Shown here: in pieces, positions 47,059 through 58,745 of the stretch
How positions within the stretch are numbered: the first letter of the stretch is position 1
Layout of the letters: every line of letters begins with the position of its first letter
Assembly (NCBI GenBank): GCA_023374045.1
Contig: CM041776.1
Span: 136,217,296 to 136,281,295, forward strand
Direction of reading: 5' to 3'
DNA from: Limonium bicolor
Lineage: Eukaryota; Streptophyta; Magnoliopsida; Caryophyllales; Plumbaginaceae
DNA: 64,000 nucleotides
Made by a program: the position numbers and the translations under genes
Notes under the pieces: model-generated
The model's database searches: none
Told to the model about the DNA's origin: nothing
What the model saw: the letters and a program-made list of their open reading frames with translations, nothing else

Positions 47059-47355
47059 TGTTAGGATACAGCGGAAGAACTTGCTAGAATAAACTACAAA
47101 CCCTAACCTAACCCAGAAACATACTCCACTCAAGAAACAGAAAGAAAAGTAGAAACTTGATACCTCTCTATTGATGAAACCCCTTTACGGTAAACAGCAC
47201 ATAGTGCAAAAACTTGTACAAGAAACAGAACAGAAGAGCGAGATATAAGAGTGCCTAGACACCGTTACCAAACGGCTCTATTCTACATATGTACAACCTT
47301 AAAATAACTTAAGGACTAAAAGGGAAAGTATATATCCTCCTAATGTATCCTAATA
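47059..47355 (-). mobile_element. 5' LTR of the copia element
   Basis: 297 bp, colinear with 41719-42017. The element-sense sequence starts TATTAGGATACATTAGG and ends GCTGTATCCTAACA. It is flanked by AGTTT at 47356-47360. Confidence 0.9.
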
Positions 47356-47360
47356 AGTTT

Positions 47361-47761
47361 CGCTATAGATGGATATCAGTACAGACAGAGTGCGTCAATT
47401 CAAACACAATCTCGACTAACAAAGTCCGTCGTACAAAAAAAAGTCTATCGTTCAAAGAAGAAGTTCATCATCAAGGAAGACCATTTGCCAACGGAAGTCT
47501 ATCCCAATGGACTCAATTTTCTATTGGTACAGTACATTTTAAATGAAAGGGACGGAAGCCTCTTCTAATGGATTGATATTTTCGTTAGCATAGCTGGTTC
47601 GGCGGAAGACTTATATTCATGGATTTAATTTTCGTCCGCATAGCCCACTTAAAAAAAACGCCCGCCTTGTACTAGTAAGGGCGTGCGGCACTGAAAAAAG
47701 AAAAGGAGCTAGGGTTAAACTATCGTTAGCAAATACTCCTAGAAAGCAGAAAATGGGAATT
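47361..47761. other. Host or older-repeat sequence right of the copia element
   Basis: This is the continuation of the sequence left of 41714. No ORF is recognised. 47690-47760 (GGAGCTAGGGTTAAACTATC, then A-rich) resembles a plant 5' leader, but no start could be fixed. Confidence 0.3.
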
Positions 47762-48250
47762 CTCAAGCCGGTGAGGAAGGAAGCAGTGCACCATTTCTCC
47801 AGCCGGTGAGGAAGGAATCGGTCACTGTTCCTCCCTTGGTGAGTTGCAAATCTCTCAGCTCCAGTTTACTGTGAATGACAAGGTAGCAAACTTCTTCTTC
47901 TGCATTCTATGATTTTCTCCTTTCGTCTCACTTGGTTGGTGGTGAATAAAAGGAATAAATACATCTTCTATTCTCCGGCTCCTATCGTTGGTGTTTGTTG
48001 TGAATCTGTGCACAATTACTTCAGCCGGTGAGGAAGGAATCGCGGTGCTGGTCATTCGGTCACGGTTTCTCCCGTCGGTGAGTTACAAATTTCTCAGGTT
48101 TAGTTTACTATGAATGACAGGGTATCAACTTCTTTTTCTGCATTTTATGAATTTCTTCTTCGTTTCACTTGGTTGGTGTAGAATAAAAGGAATCGATACA
48201 TCTTCTATTCTACAACTGCTATCGTTGGTGTTTGCTGTGAATATATTCTT
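47762..48250. repeat. Tandem duplication, two units of about 225 bp
   Basis: Unit 1 (about 47795-48014) and unit 2 (about 48020-48245) share in order CAGCCGGTGAGGAAGGAATCG, CCGGTGAGTTxCAAAT-TCTCAG, AGTTTACTxTGAATGACA, TCACTTGGTTGGTG and ATCGTTGGTGTTTG. A third, shorter AGCCGGTGAGGAAGGAA begins near 47765. By eye the units are about four-fifths identical. Confidence 0.75.
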
Positions 48251-48643
48251 CACAATGTAAATTGAAATTTGTTTCTGCAACAGAGGTTTTGCCTTATTCA
48301 CCTCTTAGTCATTTGTTATTAGTCATCTATGTTATAGCAATATGATCATGTATATAGTTGCAGGTTTTGTCAATAATGTTCTCCGGTTAATCTGGCATAT
48401 TTTAATATGTAGTACATGTGCATTTGTTTTTAATTGATGATATAAGAGAAAGGGAAAGAAGAACAGTGAGTGATACGACCTCCTGTTTGTCATTATAGAA
48501 GGTGCAAATATATACTCCTATTAGCCTCAGTATCAGCAGTGCTAAGTATGTCATTGTATGTATCACATTTAAGTTATAGAAGGATGATTCTATTTTCTGT
48601 TTTTCATAGAGATATTCCATGCTACTGACGGTGGAACTTTTGC
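48251..48643. other. Host-like spacer left of the solo LTR
   Basis: No gene feature is recognised. With 53009-54518 it formed one stretch before insertion of the solo LTR. Confidence 0.35.
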
Positions 48644-51241
48644 GTTAGTGAAATACCCCAAACCTTAATATATTAATGAACTATCTAATTAGGATATAAT
48701 AAGGCTAGAACGTGCCTTAGAAACATTAGAAGAAGTGTTAAACAACAATTTACACACAAAACATGCTTTAGGAACAATTAGAGAAAAAAGTGTTTTAAAG
48801 AGCACAAATAAATTAGGGAACTACTAATAAGTTCCCAAGAGATTTCAAATGTGAAATACCTCTAAGATTAGTAATACGCATTAAGCGGAATTAACGTTTA
48901 AACCGAAAACGTACCTTAGAGCACAAAAATGTGCTTTAAAGAAAAATGTGCTTTAAGCATGTATACATGGAAAAAAAGGCTAATGAGCCTAAATACCACA
49001 AAGAAATAAGGGAACAACAATTAAATGGTCAAAGGAGCCATAGCGTATACACAAAAATTAAGTATACAAAGTCCACAGTAAACAGGTACTAAACTGACGA
49101 AAGTTGAGGAGAAACCAGTAAACGACTTGGTTTGAATTGGAATGAGCAACATGCTATTTCACGAACAAAGTTTCTAAAGGTTGTAAATGTACTAAGAACA
49201 CATTTAAACTAGCCAAAACTAATTGCATAATCAATGTGAACCCAGAAGCACATAAAATGTGTTTTAAGGCATTTTTGGCTATGTAACATACCTAACACAT
49301 GGTACAAGTCATTATGAACGAAATTAATTCATCAAATGTTACATAAATACAAGGTAAAAAAAATCAGATCAATGAGGCTTAGGCTGGCCGACATCAAGGA
49401 TGAGTCACCAAGTCCAAAAATACTTTAATTTCTACTATTTCAACAACCAAGACTTCCTTGGATTGCCATATCATCTTGTCCCCTTAGTGAATCATTAATC
49501 AAACTCTTACCTGTCAAATGAGAGCTCCCAAGGTCGTAACTCATCCTCTCTTTGAAGAAAACAACACAAAACAATTCCAATGTTCTTAGTTTTGAGCCTT
49601 AAAGAACACCTTGCCTTGTAGAAATCATAACTTTCTTGTCCTAACTCCAAATCACAAGCTTGATAGCTCGTTGGAATCCTCTTTTCAAGAGATTTACAAC
49701 CATAGCTCATGAGCCCCCAGATTCTCAGGAAAAAACACGAAGAAGTGCCTTTGATTCTCGAGGTAAAACATTGCCTTCTTGAAAACTTCTTGTTCTTTGG
49801 TTTTTGTTAAAGCCGATTGGCATGGGATACTAGCCCATCTCATTCTTCATCTTGTTGTATAATTTTGGAGCCAATTTCTCTAGCAAATTGCTGTCAAAAT
49901 TTCTAAGGAAATCAAGCTTAAATATTAATTAAGCTAATGGTTAATATACAAGGTAAATCCTGCAACTACCTATTTCAAGGTTCTAATTGTTGATCTATAG
50001 ATGATCTAACATATTGTTCATCTTATTATTTATTGCCAAAATTTTGGTGATTAATATTCAGTTTTAGCTTATTAAAAGTTAATGTTTATTAAATCTAAGG
50101 ATCGATTTATACTCCTTATGATATAAGCTTCAATATAAGCTATCATAATATACAAGAAAATTCATAAACTATGGTTTATATTATGGCCGAAAATTAAGGG
50201 TATTAATTGAGTTAGAAAAAATATTTAACTTAGTTAAATTAAAGGAATTAGTATAATTAAGAGTAATATGTAAAATTTAAGAAGTTTTAGTACCTAATGG
50301 TGATTACCGAAAATATATGAGATCATTATGGAATTCTTGAGAGTTTAGGTGATGAGAAAATAATTGTATAATTAAGTTTACAATTTATAAAGAGTTTATA
50401 AGTATTATTAGAATTTATAAGGTTTTTGGTATACTTAAAGTTAATAAAAGATAGTATATGTATACTACAACTTTAGATAGTTAAATCTGGTGATTTAGAG
50501 ATGCTTAAAATGATTTTTGATGTTCAAAAATCTGTAGGCAAATTAGTTACGAAAATTAGAAATTAATTAGAGTTAAATTGGTTAATAAATGAGTTAGGAT
50601 AAAAGAAAAGACCATAAGGGTAAAATGGTAATTTCCCTGGTCAAACGTGGTCAAACATGGTCAAACTTGGTCAATGACAGTTTATAAAATGTTTAGAGGA
50701 GCTAGAATAGAATTTGTAGCAAAAGATTAGATATTAAAAGGATAAAGGAATAAAAAGTTAAGTTAAATTAACTTTAGGGGTAATATTGTAAATTATGGAA
50801 AGTTAGGGGGTTTGACCATAAAAGGCTGGTCAAACTTGGGTATATTTTGGTAATTGACCAAAGGAATAAAAGAAATTAATTAAGAAAGACTTTGGAGGAA
50901 ATTAGAAATAAGAATAACAAGTTTAGAACTTATTATGAGTAAAATAGAAATTAAGAGAAAACTATGGGTAAGGAATGTAAATAACACATTTTTATGTGTT
51001 TAGAAGGTTAAGGAAATTAAATAAAGAATTTAGAAACAAGTTGTAAAAGAAACAGAGTTAAGACGGGGTTAAACGAGACCCGTATATAAATTAGGGTATA
51101 CGAGGGGTATACCCGTTTTAATAAGTATAGGAGAAATCAATACTTAAAGTATTTTTAATGAAAATACAAGTTATATTAGAAAAAGAAATAAATACGTATG
51201 ATACTCCGTATCATACGGACGTATACGAAAATTTTGGTGTA

Positions 51242-51460
51242 CATGAATAGTACTCGTATACGTATACATGAATAGTAAATACGTATACATGAATAGTAAC
51301 TACGTATATATGAATAGTCAAATACGAGACGTATACGTGAATAGTAAAATACGTATATGGAATAGTGAAATACGGTGAATAGTAAAATACGAGGCCGTAT
51401 AAATGAATAGTAGAATACGAGACCGTATAAATGAATAGTGAAATACAGATGAATAGTAAA
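51242..51460 (+). repeat. Tandem GAATAG/TACGTATA array in the solo LTR
   Basis: About ten GAATAG cores occur in 220 bp. The best-kept unit, ATGAATAGTAAATACGTATAC, is about 21 bp. Just upstream a palindrome TCCGTAT/ATACGGA lies at 51205-51219. Later units are more diverged. Confidence 0.8.
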
Positions 51461-52882
51461 AAATACGAAAAACCTAATACAAGGTCCGTATAAGTCTAAA
51501 GTTGCTAACTGTGCAACTAAATAACTGCTAACGACGTTAGTATGTTAATGAATTAGAATTGAGCTTGAAAACACTCCTAAATGAACGAACACGTTAACGG
51601 TATACTATTATACTTGGGTTAACCTAGGAAGAGGTTAAAGTTGAAAAGAGAACCAAACTAGTTCTAAGACACAGGGTACTAATACTAGTTCTGGTTACAG
51701 ATCTAGATAAGTCAGAGGCGTTCGGCGGATTAGGCGATCGTGGGATTAAGAGCTAGCCAGTCTCCGGTGTACGGTATGGGATTCTTGTAGCTTGTTTGCT
51801 AACGAGGTCTACCTCGGTTTGTGTGCTATGTGTTATTGTGTTACAACCAAACAGGATTAAGCATGAAACCGATTTACTGTATTGTTATTGTGTGTCCATT
51901 GCACGCTAACACGACTTGATTCAGAGCTTGTTCATTAACTATGTTTAATAACAATTGTATAAGGTTACAAATATTCCCTATTGTTAGTTGGTTAATACCG
52001 AGAGAGGTTTAACTAACCAATTGTCAAAGAGATTTCAGCTAACTGGAACTTGGGGAAGAGGAATCCGGGACTGACTCCGGTCATGCATGTTCAGGTTAGG
52101 AGGTCAGCATCTGTATCAGATCTGTCTTCCGCCTAGGGTCGACAAACTGACCCGACCATCTCGAGTGAACAGTTCGAGATGGGAGGAAAATTCAGGAGGC
52201 GCAGGAGGGTCAAGCCTACACCCCTCATAACTTAAGATTTAATATTTATTAAACCAATGGAGCTAATAACTCATTGGCTAGGGTTACTTGACCCGACAAA
52301 AATAAACAATTCAGTTAAAGAACAACCAGTTCTATTAAGAGAACGGTTGGCACTTATAAGGTATGGTCAAACACGAGAAATAAACAATTCTCAGGCCTCA
52401 GGAGTTAGAAATCTAACTTACATCATTAATGGGCGTCCATTACGACGTTCGCTTTATTTGAGTTGTGAATGTTTCACATAAATGTGTTGTTTTTGTTATC
52501 GTACTTCTTATTATTATTTGTATTAATAAACTATTGCATGTGTACGACAAAGTAGTCGTGTGTAACCCTGCTAGCTTGTGGGCTGCATGTTTTCTGTACC
52601 AGCCATGTGCTGAGCCCCTTGGGGCCTGTGATTTAAACTTTGCAGGTAGGTACCAGACGAGGACTCAACCTGAGTGGGAGCGGGTAGAGTACTTCGGGTT
52701 GCTTTTACATTTGTTACACGAGTTGTGCATGTACACTCGTTTAGTATATTGATGAGATGTTAGTATGATGTATTAGGATATGAGATACTCGGTATAAGTT
52801 GTGGTTTATGAATTGTAATGTTTTAGATGCTCGAGTAATTATCCGGTTAGTCGGACCGTGACTTGTTAAGAGAATAGGCCTA

Positions 52883-52904
52883 GTTAGTCACGTGGGTGAC
52901 TAAC
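52883..52904 (+). repeat. LTR-terminal stem-loop (copy a)
   Basis: GTTAGTCAC (52883-52891) and GTGACTAAC (52896-52904) form a perfect 9-bp stem around GTGG, 99 nt before the LTR end. The CACGTG core is a G-box. Confidence 0.85.
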
Positions 52905-53008
52905 GGCGATAACACCAATTTAGTAGAACTTTTCCGCTGCGTTTGTTAATGTACGAGATGGACTTAGGGCGACGATCATTGTATTTAGAGATGGGGTGTT
53001 ACAGTTAG

Positions 53009-54025
53009 ATTGGCTATTGTGCTTTGATGGTAAAGGATCATTGTCTTGAGATGCCTATGATGTATTTTCAATTTTTTTCATCCTTTTCGGACCTCTATAT
53101 TATCAGGATTATTCATTAGAAAATTTTGTTAATATGAATCAGATGATAGTTGTGATACCAGTGACTCTAAATCTTCAGTGAGTGCTGCATCATTTTACTT
53201 TCTTTTGCTGGTATTTCTGTGATTTACTAAAAAGGCTATGATGCTTTTGATATATATTGGTTGGTTTCACCTGCCTTGATGATTGTTGCATCTATGAGCT
53301 ATGAACCTAACTGATACTAGTAAAGTTAAAAGATCTTTGACCTCCATCGCACGGTATTATTAAAATATATGTGTTCTAGAAATGAACATGCAGTTTGCTG
53401 TTTTTTGTTCTTCTTTATTCTTTGTGCTTATAGTTATTCCTGTGCTCTTTATTGTTTTATTTCATTGAGAATTTGTATTACATCTTAGTTGGAAAGTATG
53501 GATAATGTTTTGTTATAATTCAAAGTAGGGATCTACTTGGTCGACCAGGGGCGGTGCATGTATTCTTCGCCGGTGATGATTTCTCTGCCGGTAACTTCTG
53601 AATCCCCCGACTTCATTTTTCTCTGTCGACGAGGAAGACTATGTATATATGCATTCTCTTTCTTCTATTTTTTAATTAAACCCTAAATGTCAAAACTTTT
53701 TATTATCAATTAGTTGGAATCCAATATTTTGAGTTTTTATTTTATGTTAAGAAGAAATGTTAGTTTAAATGTCTGAAGGGGAGGAAACATTTGTCAATCT
53801 TTTGTTTCTAATCAGTTTCAATAACAATCTAGTTATTTGTTTAAAAGATTGATTCAAATATGTTTCAAATGGTTGTTCTCTCTTGCTAGCTGTTGTTCTA
53901 GAGCTTTGGTTTGCTCTGTTGTTCTAGAGGAAGACAAAGGCTATTTTTTTCGCTGGCGACGACCTTAATATTCACTGGTGAGGATGTGTCCGTTGACCGC
54001 ATTAAGGATAAGCAGCGCATAGAAA
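53009..54025. other. Host-like intron/leader sequence
   Basis: T-rich, intron-like sequence. Around 53540-53640 a CGCCGGTGATG / CTGCCGGTAACT stretch recalls the CCGGTGAG text at 47760-48070. No exon could be fixed. Confidence 0.35.
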
Positions 54026-54472
54026 CTCTTTTGTTGTTTATGTGGATAAGAAGCATGCAGCAGAAAAGCTACTGGAAGAACTTTCAGATTACCATGGGCT
54101 CATCATTAAACAAGTATATGTGACCTCTAGGTATGATACTGCTATAAGTAATTGTGTGATCGGTGAATCTTGTGCTATTTACAATGGCGTTTGCATCTGT
54201 CAAGATGGTAAGGCTCTAGTCTTCGCGGAGCATCCATTAATTGCAGTCCTCAGGATTTGTTCTCTAATATTGGATCTTGTGACTTGTAATCACAGTATAG
54301 GCCTTTAGTAATTAGAAAGTTAAGGTCTATCATGCCTTTGTGGGTTAATTTCAGTAATTACTATTGAAATTGGATTTTATCAGAGTCCTGTTCATTAATT
54401 GCGTTTGTATTTCTTTCACAGGTTTTTGGGTTCTTTGTAGATGAGAATGGAAACATGATAAAGAAACCGCAA
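54026..54472 (+). pseudogene. Fragment of an unrecognised host gene: two exons with matching phase
   Basis: An exon ending at 54113 reads KHAAEKLLEELSDYHGLIIK and Q in its last frame-set, with donor GTATATGT at 54114. The next exon, 54422-54472, is exactly 51 bp (17 codons, VFGFFVDENGNMIKKPQ). It has a strong acceptor TTTCTTTCACAG and donor GTGAGTG. Both junctions are phase 0, so the frame is continuous. The 5' limit of the first exon is uncertain (about 54015-54030). An LTR insertion begins at 54519, inside the following intron. I do not recognise the protein. Whether the gene continues beyond the insertions cannot be seen. Confidence 0.5.
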
Positions 54473-54518
54473 GTGAGTGTTACTCTTTTGTTATGTACTT
54501 CACATCAAAATGCTTATT

Positions 54519-56120
54519 TGTAACACCCCTACTCTATTCGGCTCCTAATCAACTTAATTAACTTTATAATCGCAGCGGTAATCTCAACAATTGTACTACT
54601 GGTGTTACCGTTCTTACTCGCCCATACGAGTAATAACGTGCTTACTGATACATTCTTAAATACGAAACATTTCCCACAGTGACAACAAGAGATAGATCTA
54701 ACTTCCCAAACCAATATAAATTACATTCACATTCACAGTGAGCATTCTAAGTATCCAAATCCTATACACGTTTCTAGGTTCTTATCAAAATGCAACAGTG
54801 CATGTTTAAATAACTGTAATCAAACTACCCAGCGCGTCACTCTCTTTGTCGACACCGGAAGCTGCATACCTGCAAAAATGTTTGTTTGGGTATGGAATCA
54901 GCCCTGCTGAGTATGTTACTACATGACCGTTATGCCCCCTCAGACCCTCAGTTATTTGGTCGAGAGCATGCAATTCATTTTCATGCAGATAGTTTTATAT
55001 AATAACTGTAAAGCAACAATATATATTGCAGTGAACTCAAATATTAAACAAGCCCCCGGCTTCACACATCACATCTTAATATACCACTGAAAGCGTTACA
55101 ACGCTTATATGAGTACATAGACTCCAATCCAACAAGTACTTAATAATTCATAGTTGAGTACGTCGACTCGCTCGACCAAACAATCCACCATAAACCTCAC
55201 ACGAGCACAGCGACTCGACTCATCCAGCTCACAACATAAAGATAAATACAATGATTCAATTAATCCAATTCACAACACACATATGAGTACAGTGACTCAT
55301 TTAATCAATATCACTAACATACCACACATAACCACAAGCATAACCAATGAACAATCGAGGCGAAACAACGAGAACTATAAACAAGTATGGATTCCCGTCA
55401 CTGGCATACAATCCCAAATAATATTCGCCTAATGTACGAACTAATATAGTCGTTCGTAATTGTTCAGTCACACCTGATGACAACGCCTCGTTAGAACGAC
55501 GTGTCTCTAAGTTACCTATCGCCAATGGCGGGTCACACACGGCAGTAGCCACTCCAGCGGTAGAGTCTCCGACCTACGAACCATCTGTAGTCCGTTGGAA
55601 ATTTATCCAGATACTTACTGTTACCACACGGTAGCCTAGTATCGTTAATGGATCACAGTTCACAACAAGAGCCACATCCTCTTGATAAACTGATCTATAC
55701 CATCGCATTTGTTTTACTATTTTCCTAACACAGCAGACTAAGGTCGTTAGTCTAATCCTGAGTATGTCAACTCGGGATCCAGTGTTAGATACGAGAGCGG
55801 CGTTAAAAAGGCCAATGCTCCATATACAAGTCTCAGATAATATATATATATATATATCTTATTATCCTAATGCTACAACGTTTACTTACGTTCCTTATGT
55901 TACACATATAAGATAGCATCATTGCCGCTAGTTCGTTTTATAATATGTTCATATATACGAACTGTACTGTTATCGTTCAACAGTAATAATAATAAGCAGC
56001 ATTATATACAACTCAAGCATATTAATTCACACAAGAAGACATTCAATCTTATCACAGATTTTCACACAATGTCTGAACTGAGGAAATCCTCAGAGACAAT
56101 CAAGCCACATAAAACATACC
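54519..56120 (-). mobile_element. Gypsy LTR D, interrupted
   Basis: The + strand begins TGTAACACCCC, the reversed end of the superfamily LTR. No primer site lies on its left, so it is a 3' LTR or solo LTR. It holds the terminal stem-loop (54610-54637) and the GCAGCGG block. At 56121 the plus-strand LTR C starts, so element C inserted into D. The rest of D should lie beyond the window. Confidence 0.75.
54610..54637 (-). repeat. LTR-terminal stem-loop (copy e)
   Basis: TTACTCG (54614-54620) pairs with CGAGTAA (54627-54633) over a 6-nt loop. It is extended by GTT/AAC (54610-54612, 54635-54637) after one mismatch. The stem bases differ from copies a-c but pairing is kept. Confidence 0.7.
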
Positions 56121-58340
56121 TGAAATACCCCAAACTTAAGTATAGAGATTAAGATAATTCTAATCCGTATTTAGGAGCCTAATAATGCTAGAGTAATATT
56201 GGTAAGGAAAAATAAATCCAAAAAGAAATAAATAAACGCTTACAAAGCGGAAATTGCTAAATAAGCGTTAAATAACCATAGGAGGTATGAGACCTCGGTT
56301 AGTGTATTATATGGATTCTAAAGGTTTAATAAGACCTAAATTTTATATGGGAATGATTCCCGAAGAAAACGGATCCGAGAAATGTATTAAAACGCTAAAA
56401 GAGCTTTAGCGCACGTTTTTCGAGGAAACCCGAAAACGTGACTTTAAGTGGTCAAACAGACCCGTAAAATTACGAATCATTAAATAATAATTATTAAGCA
56501 TGTATGAAAGCTTAATAGTCAATAAAAATAATTAGGCGAGAGAATTCCGGAAAACGGGTTCCGTTAGTAAAAACTGTAACAACCGGGAAGTAGTGGGGTG
56601 ACATTGTAATAAAAGAAAACTTGTGTGTCCACTTTTGTAAATAAAAAGCAAAAATTTGAGTGAGTGTGTATGTGTGATCGGTAGCCCCCTTTCCCTCACA
56701 CTCTCTTTACTTCTCTAATATGCTAAAGGACAACAATAAAGTAAAAGCAAATAAAACACTCTCTCACCTCACTCTCTCATTTCCCTCATCTCTCTCTTCT
56801 TCCTTATCCCCATCGATTTCTCTCTCTTCTCCCTCCTATGCTGGGCGATTTTTGGAAGCTCCAAGGAGCTCCAATGGCTTCTCCACTTTGACTCCATGCT
56901 CCATCTCCATGTGAGCCCCAAATGCAAAAATAATACATAATCTTGCTCCTCTCATCATCCTCTACACTTCCCTCTTTTTTAAAATTCCAGAATGATGAAG
57001 TTCATTTTCGTGGGTATACCCCATTGGTGAAGAAAATAGCATCAATGTGTAGCTTGGAGTCCCCTCTTTCCAACAAGGTAAAGATCTACATGAAAAACTC
57101 ATGTTTTCTTCATCTCCCTTCATAACCTATTTTACCCTCGTGTAATACCTTGTTTTCTCTCTCTCTTTTGAGCAAATCAACCTAGCAATGGTGGTGGACT
57201 CACCTGCTTGAACCAAGGGCTAAAACCCCTTCTAAAACTCTCCAAAGGTAAACCCTAGAAATTCCATTTCAAACACTTCAAGGAATTGACATTGATTTAA
57301 GGGTTAGTATATTAATTGTAGTGTTTTGTGTTCATTGGGTGATGGGAATGGAGTTTGGCAACTCCATTCCCCATGTAGCCGATTTTGAGGCAAGAAAGGG
57401 AGGAAGAAAGATGTGAAAGGAAGAAGGAAGTATAAGCTCAAGGTAAGAGCTCTTTCCTAATGTCAAATTCTATTGCATTGGAGCAATGGGAATGGGTAAA
57501 ATATTTAAAGAACCCAAAACCTTGTATTAGTATTGAGAATTGTGAAGTTTGAGTATTTAAGAGCAAGTATGTGGATTGAAGGCCTTAGAGCCAAATAATT
57601 GTATATGAGTATTGTATTGTGGATTGAGGAATATTGGTGTATTGGGATTTTGTATGTGTGCTGGTAGAACCCTTGTATGGGTATGGCTAGAATAGGCATG
57701 AATTTGGTGAGAAGGTGTATGTGTGACTAAGTAAGAAAAGTAGCTGAGCTATGGCAAAATTTTGGTAGGAATATGTACAATTATGGATGACTTGGTGAAG
57801 GAGAACCAAGGTGAGTATTGAAGTTAGTGGAGATATTTAGTAACTATGGATTGGTACTTGTAGTATGAGTATGTGGAAGTGTAAAATCTGTAGCAAGAAG
57901 TAGTATAGTGCATAGGAGGAACTAGGAGAAACTAGGTGTGCTTGGAGAGCCTAAAGTGGGAAGTAAACCACCTTGTAACAGATTTTGAAAGGAGCTAGAT
58001 AATGGGAAGGATTGAGTGGAAGATAATGTAATGAGGATGTTAGTAGTGGTATTGGTAGTAAGAGTATTGAAGGATAAAGGTTAGATTGAAAAATCTGTAG
58101 CATAATGTGGAAAACCAAAATCTGTAGCATTAGTGTGGAGAAAAGTAATGTAGGTGTTGGGTTGAAACTTGAAAAATGGTGTATAAGTAGTATAGAATTG
58201 TATAATGGATTAGGGAATGAAATAACATGATTTAGATGGCCTAATTGGTGCTAAAACATGTTAGGATGCATGTATGAAGATTGGGGAAACAATGGGTGAA
58301 ATTGGGAGAAGAAAACAAGGCCTGTAGCAAGTTTCTGCTA

Positions 58341-58745
58341 CCCCCGTCCGACCCACAGCCTGGATCGGACGCTGGGTCGGACGTGGCTTAAACAACGATG
58401 ATAAACCTTTCTGGAATGGTCCGACCCAGGACCGTGAGTCGGACGTGGGTCGGACGGGCCTTGATAAACGACAATAATTCTTTCTGGAATGGTCCGACCC
58501 AGGGCCGTGAGTCGGACATGGGTCGGATAGGCAAAATTTTTCTTCATCGAAGTTTCTGACTTCGTCCGACCCAGAGGTTGGGTCGGACGTGGGTCGGACA
58601 TGGCTTGGATGACAAAACTGAAACCTTCTGGAATGGTCCGACCCAGAGGTATGGGTCGGACGGAATAGTGCTGGGTCGGACGGAAGTAATTTCAGAGGAC
58701 GAAAACCTACTGGAATGGTCCGACCCAGGGTTTGGGTCGGACGGC
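58341..58745. repeat. GTCCGACCC/GGGTCGGAC tandem hairpin array in LTR C
   Basis: About six units of roughly 65 bp; most contain CTGGAATGGTCCGACCCAG followed by GGGTCGGACGTGGGTCGGAC-type text. TCCGACCCA and TGGGTCGGA are inverted copies, so each unit can fold. It is the most regular of the GTCCG/CGGAC clusters in the window. Confidence 0.85.

Larger units (their letters stand above)
41719..47355 (-). mobile_element. Young, nearly complete Ty1/copia element
   Basis: LTRs of 299 and 297 bp (41719-42017, 47059-47355) differ by about four substitutions and four single-base indels by eye. The perfect target duplication AGTTT lies at 41714-41718 and 47356-47360. On the minus strand the order is LTR, primer site, gag, protease, integrase, RT, RNase H, polypurine tract (GAGGGGGGC at 42026-42018), LTR. 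It carries only a few inactivating changes. Copia lineage not resolved beyond short-LTR types. Confidence 0.92.
48649..53003 (+). mobile_element. Gypsy solo LTR (4355 bp)
   Basis: It begins TGAAATACCCC and ends GGGGTGTTACA, flanked by the perfect 5-bp duplication GTTAG (48644-48648, 53004-53008). There is no primer site or interior, so it arose by LTR-LTR recombination. It contains the tandem array 51242-51460, a GCCCC/GGGGC hairpin (52614-52625) followed by TTTGCAGGTA, and the terminal stem-loop (52883-52904). No convincing ORF. It belongs to the same LTR superfamily as 5404-8252 and 56121-60479 but is well diverged. Confidence 0.9.
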
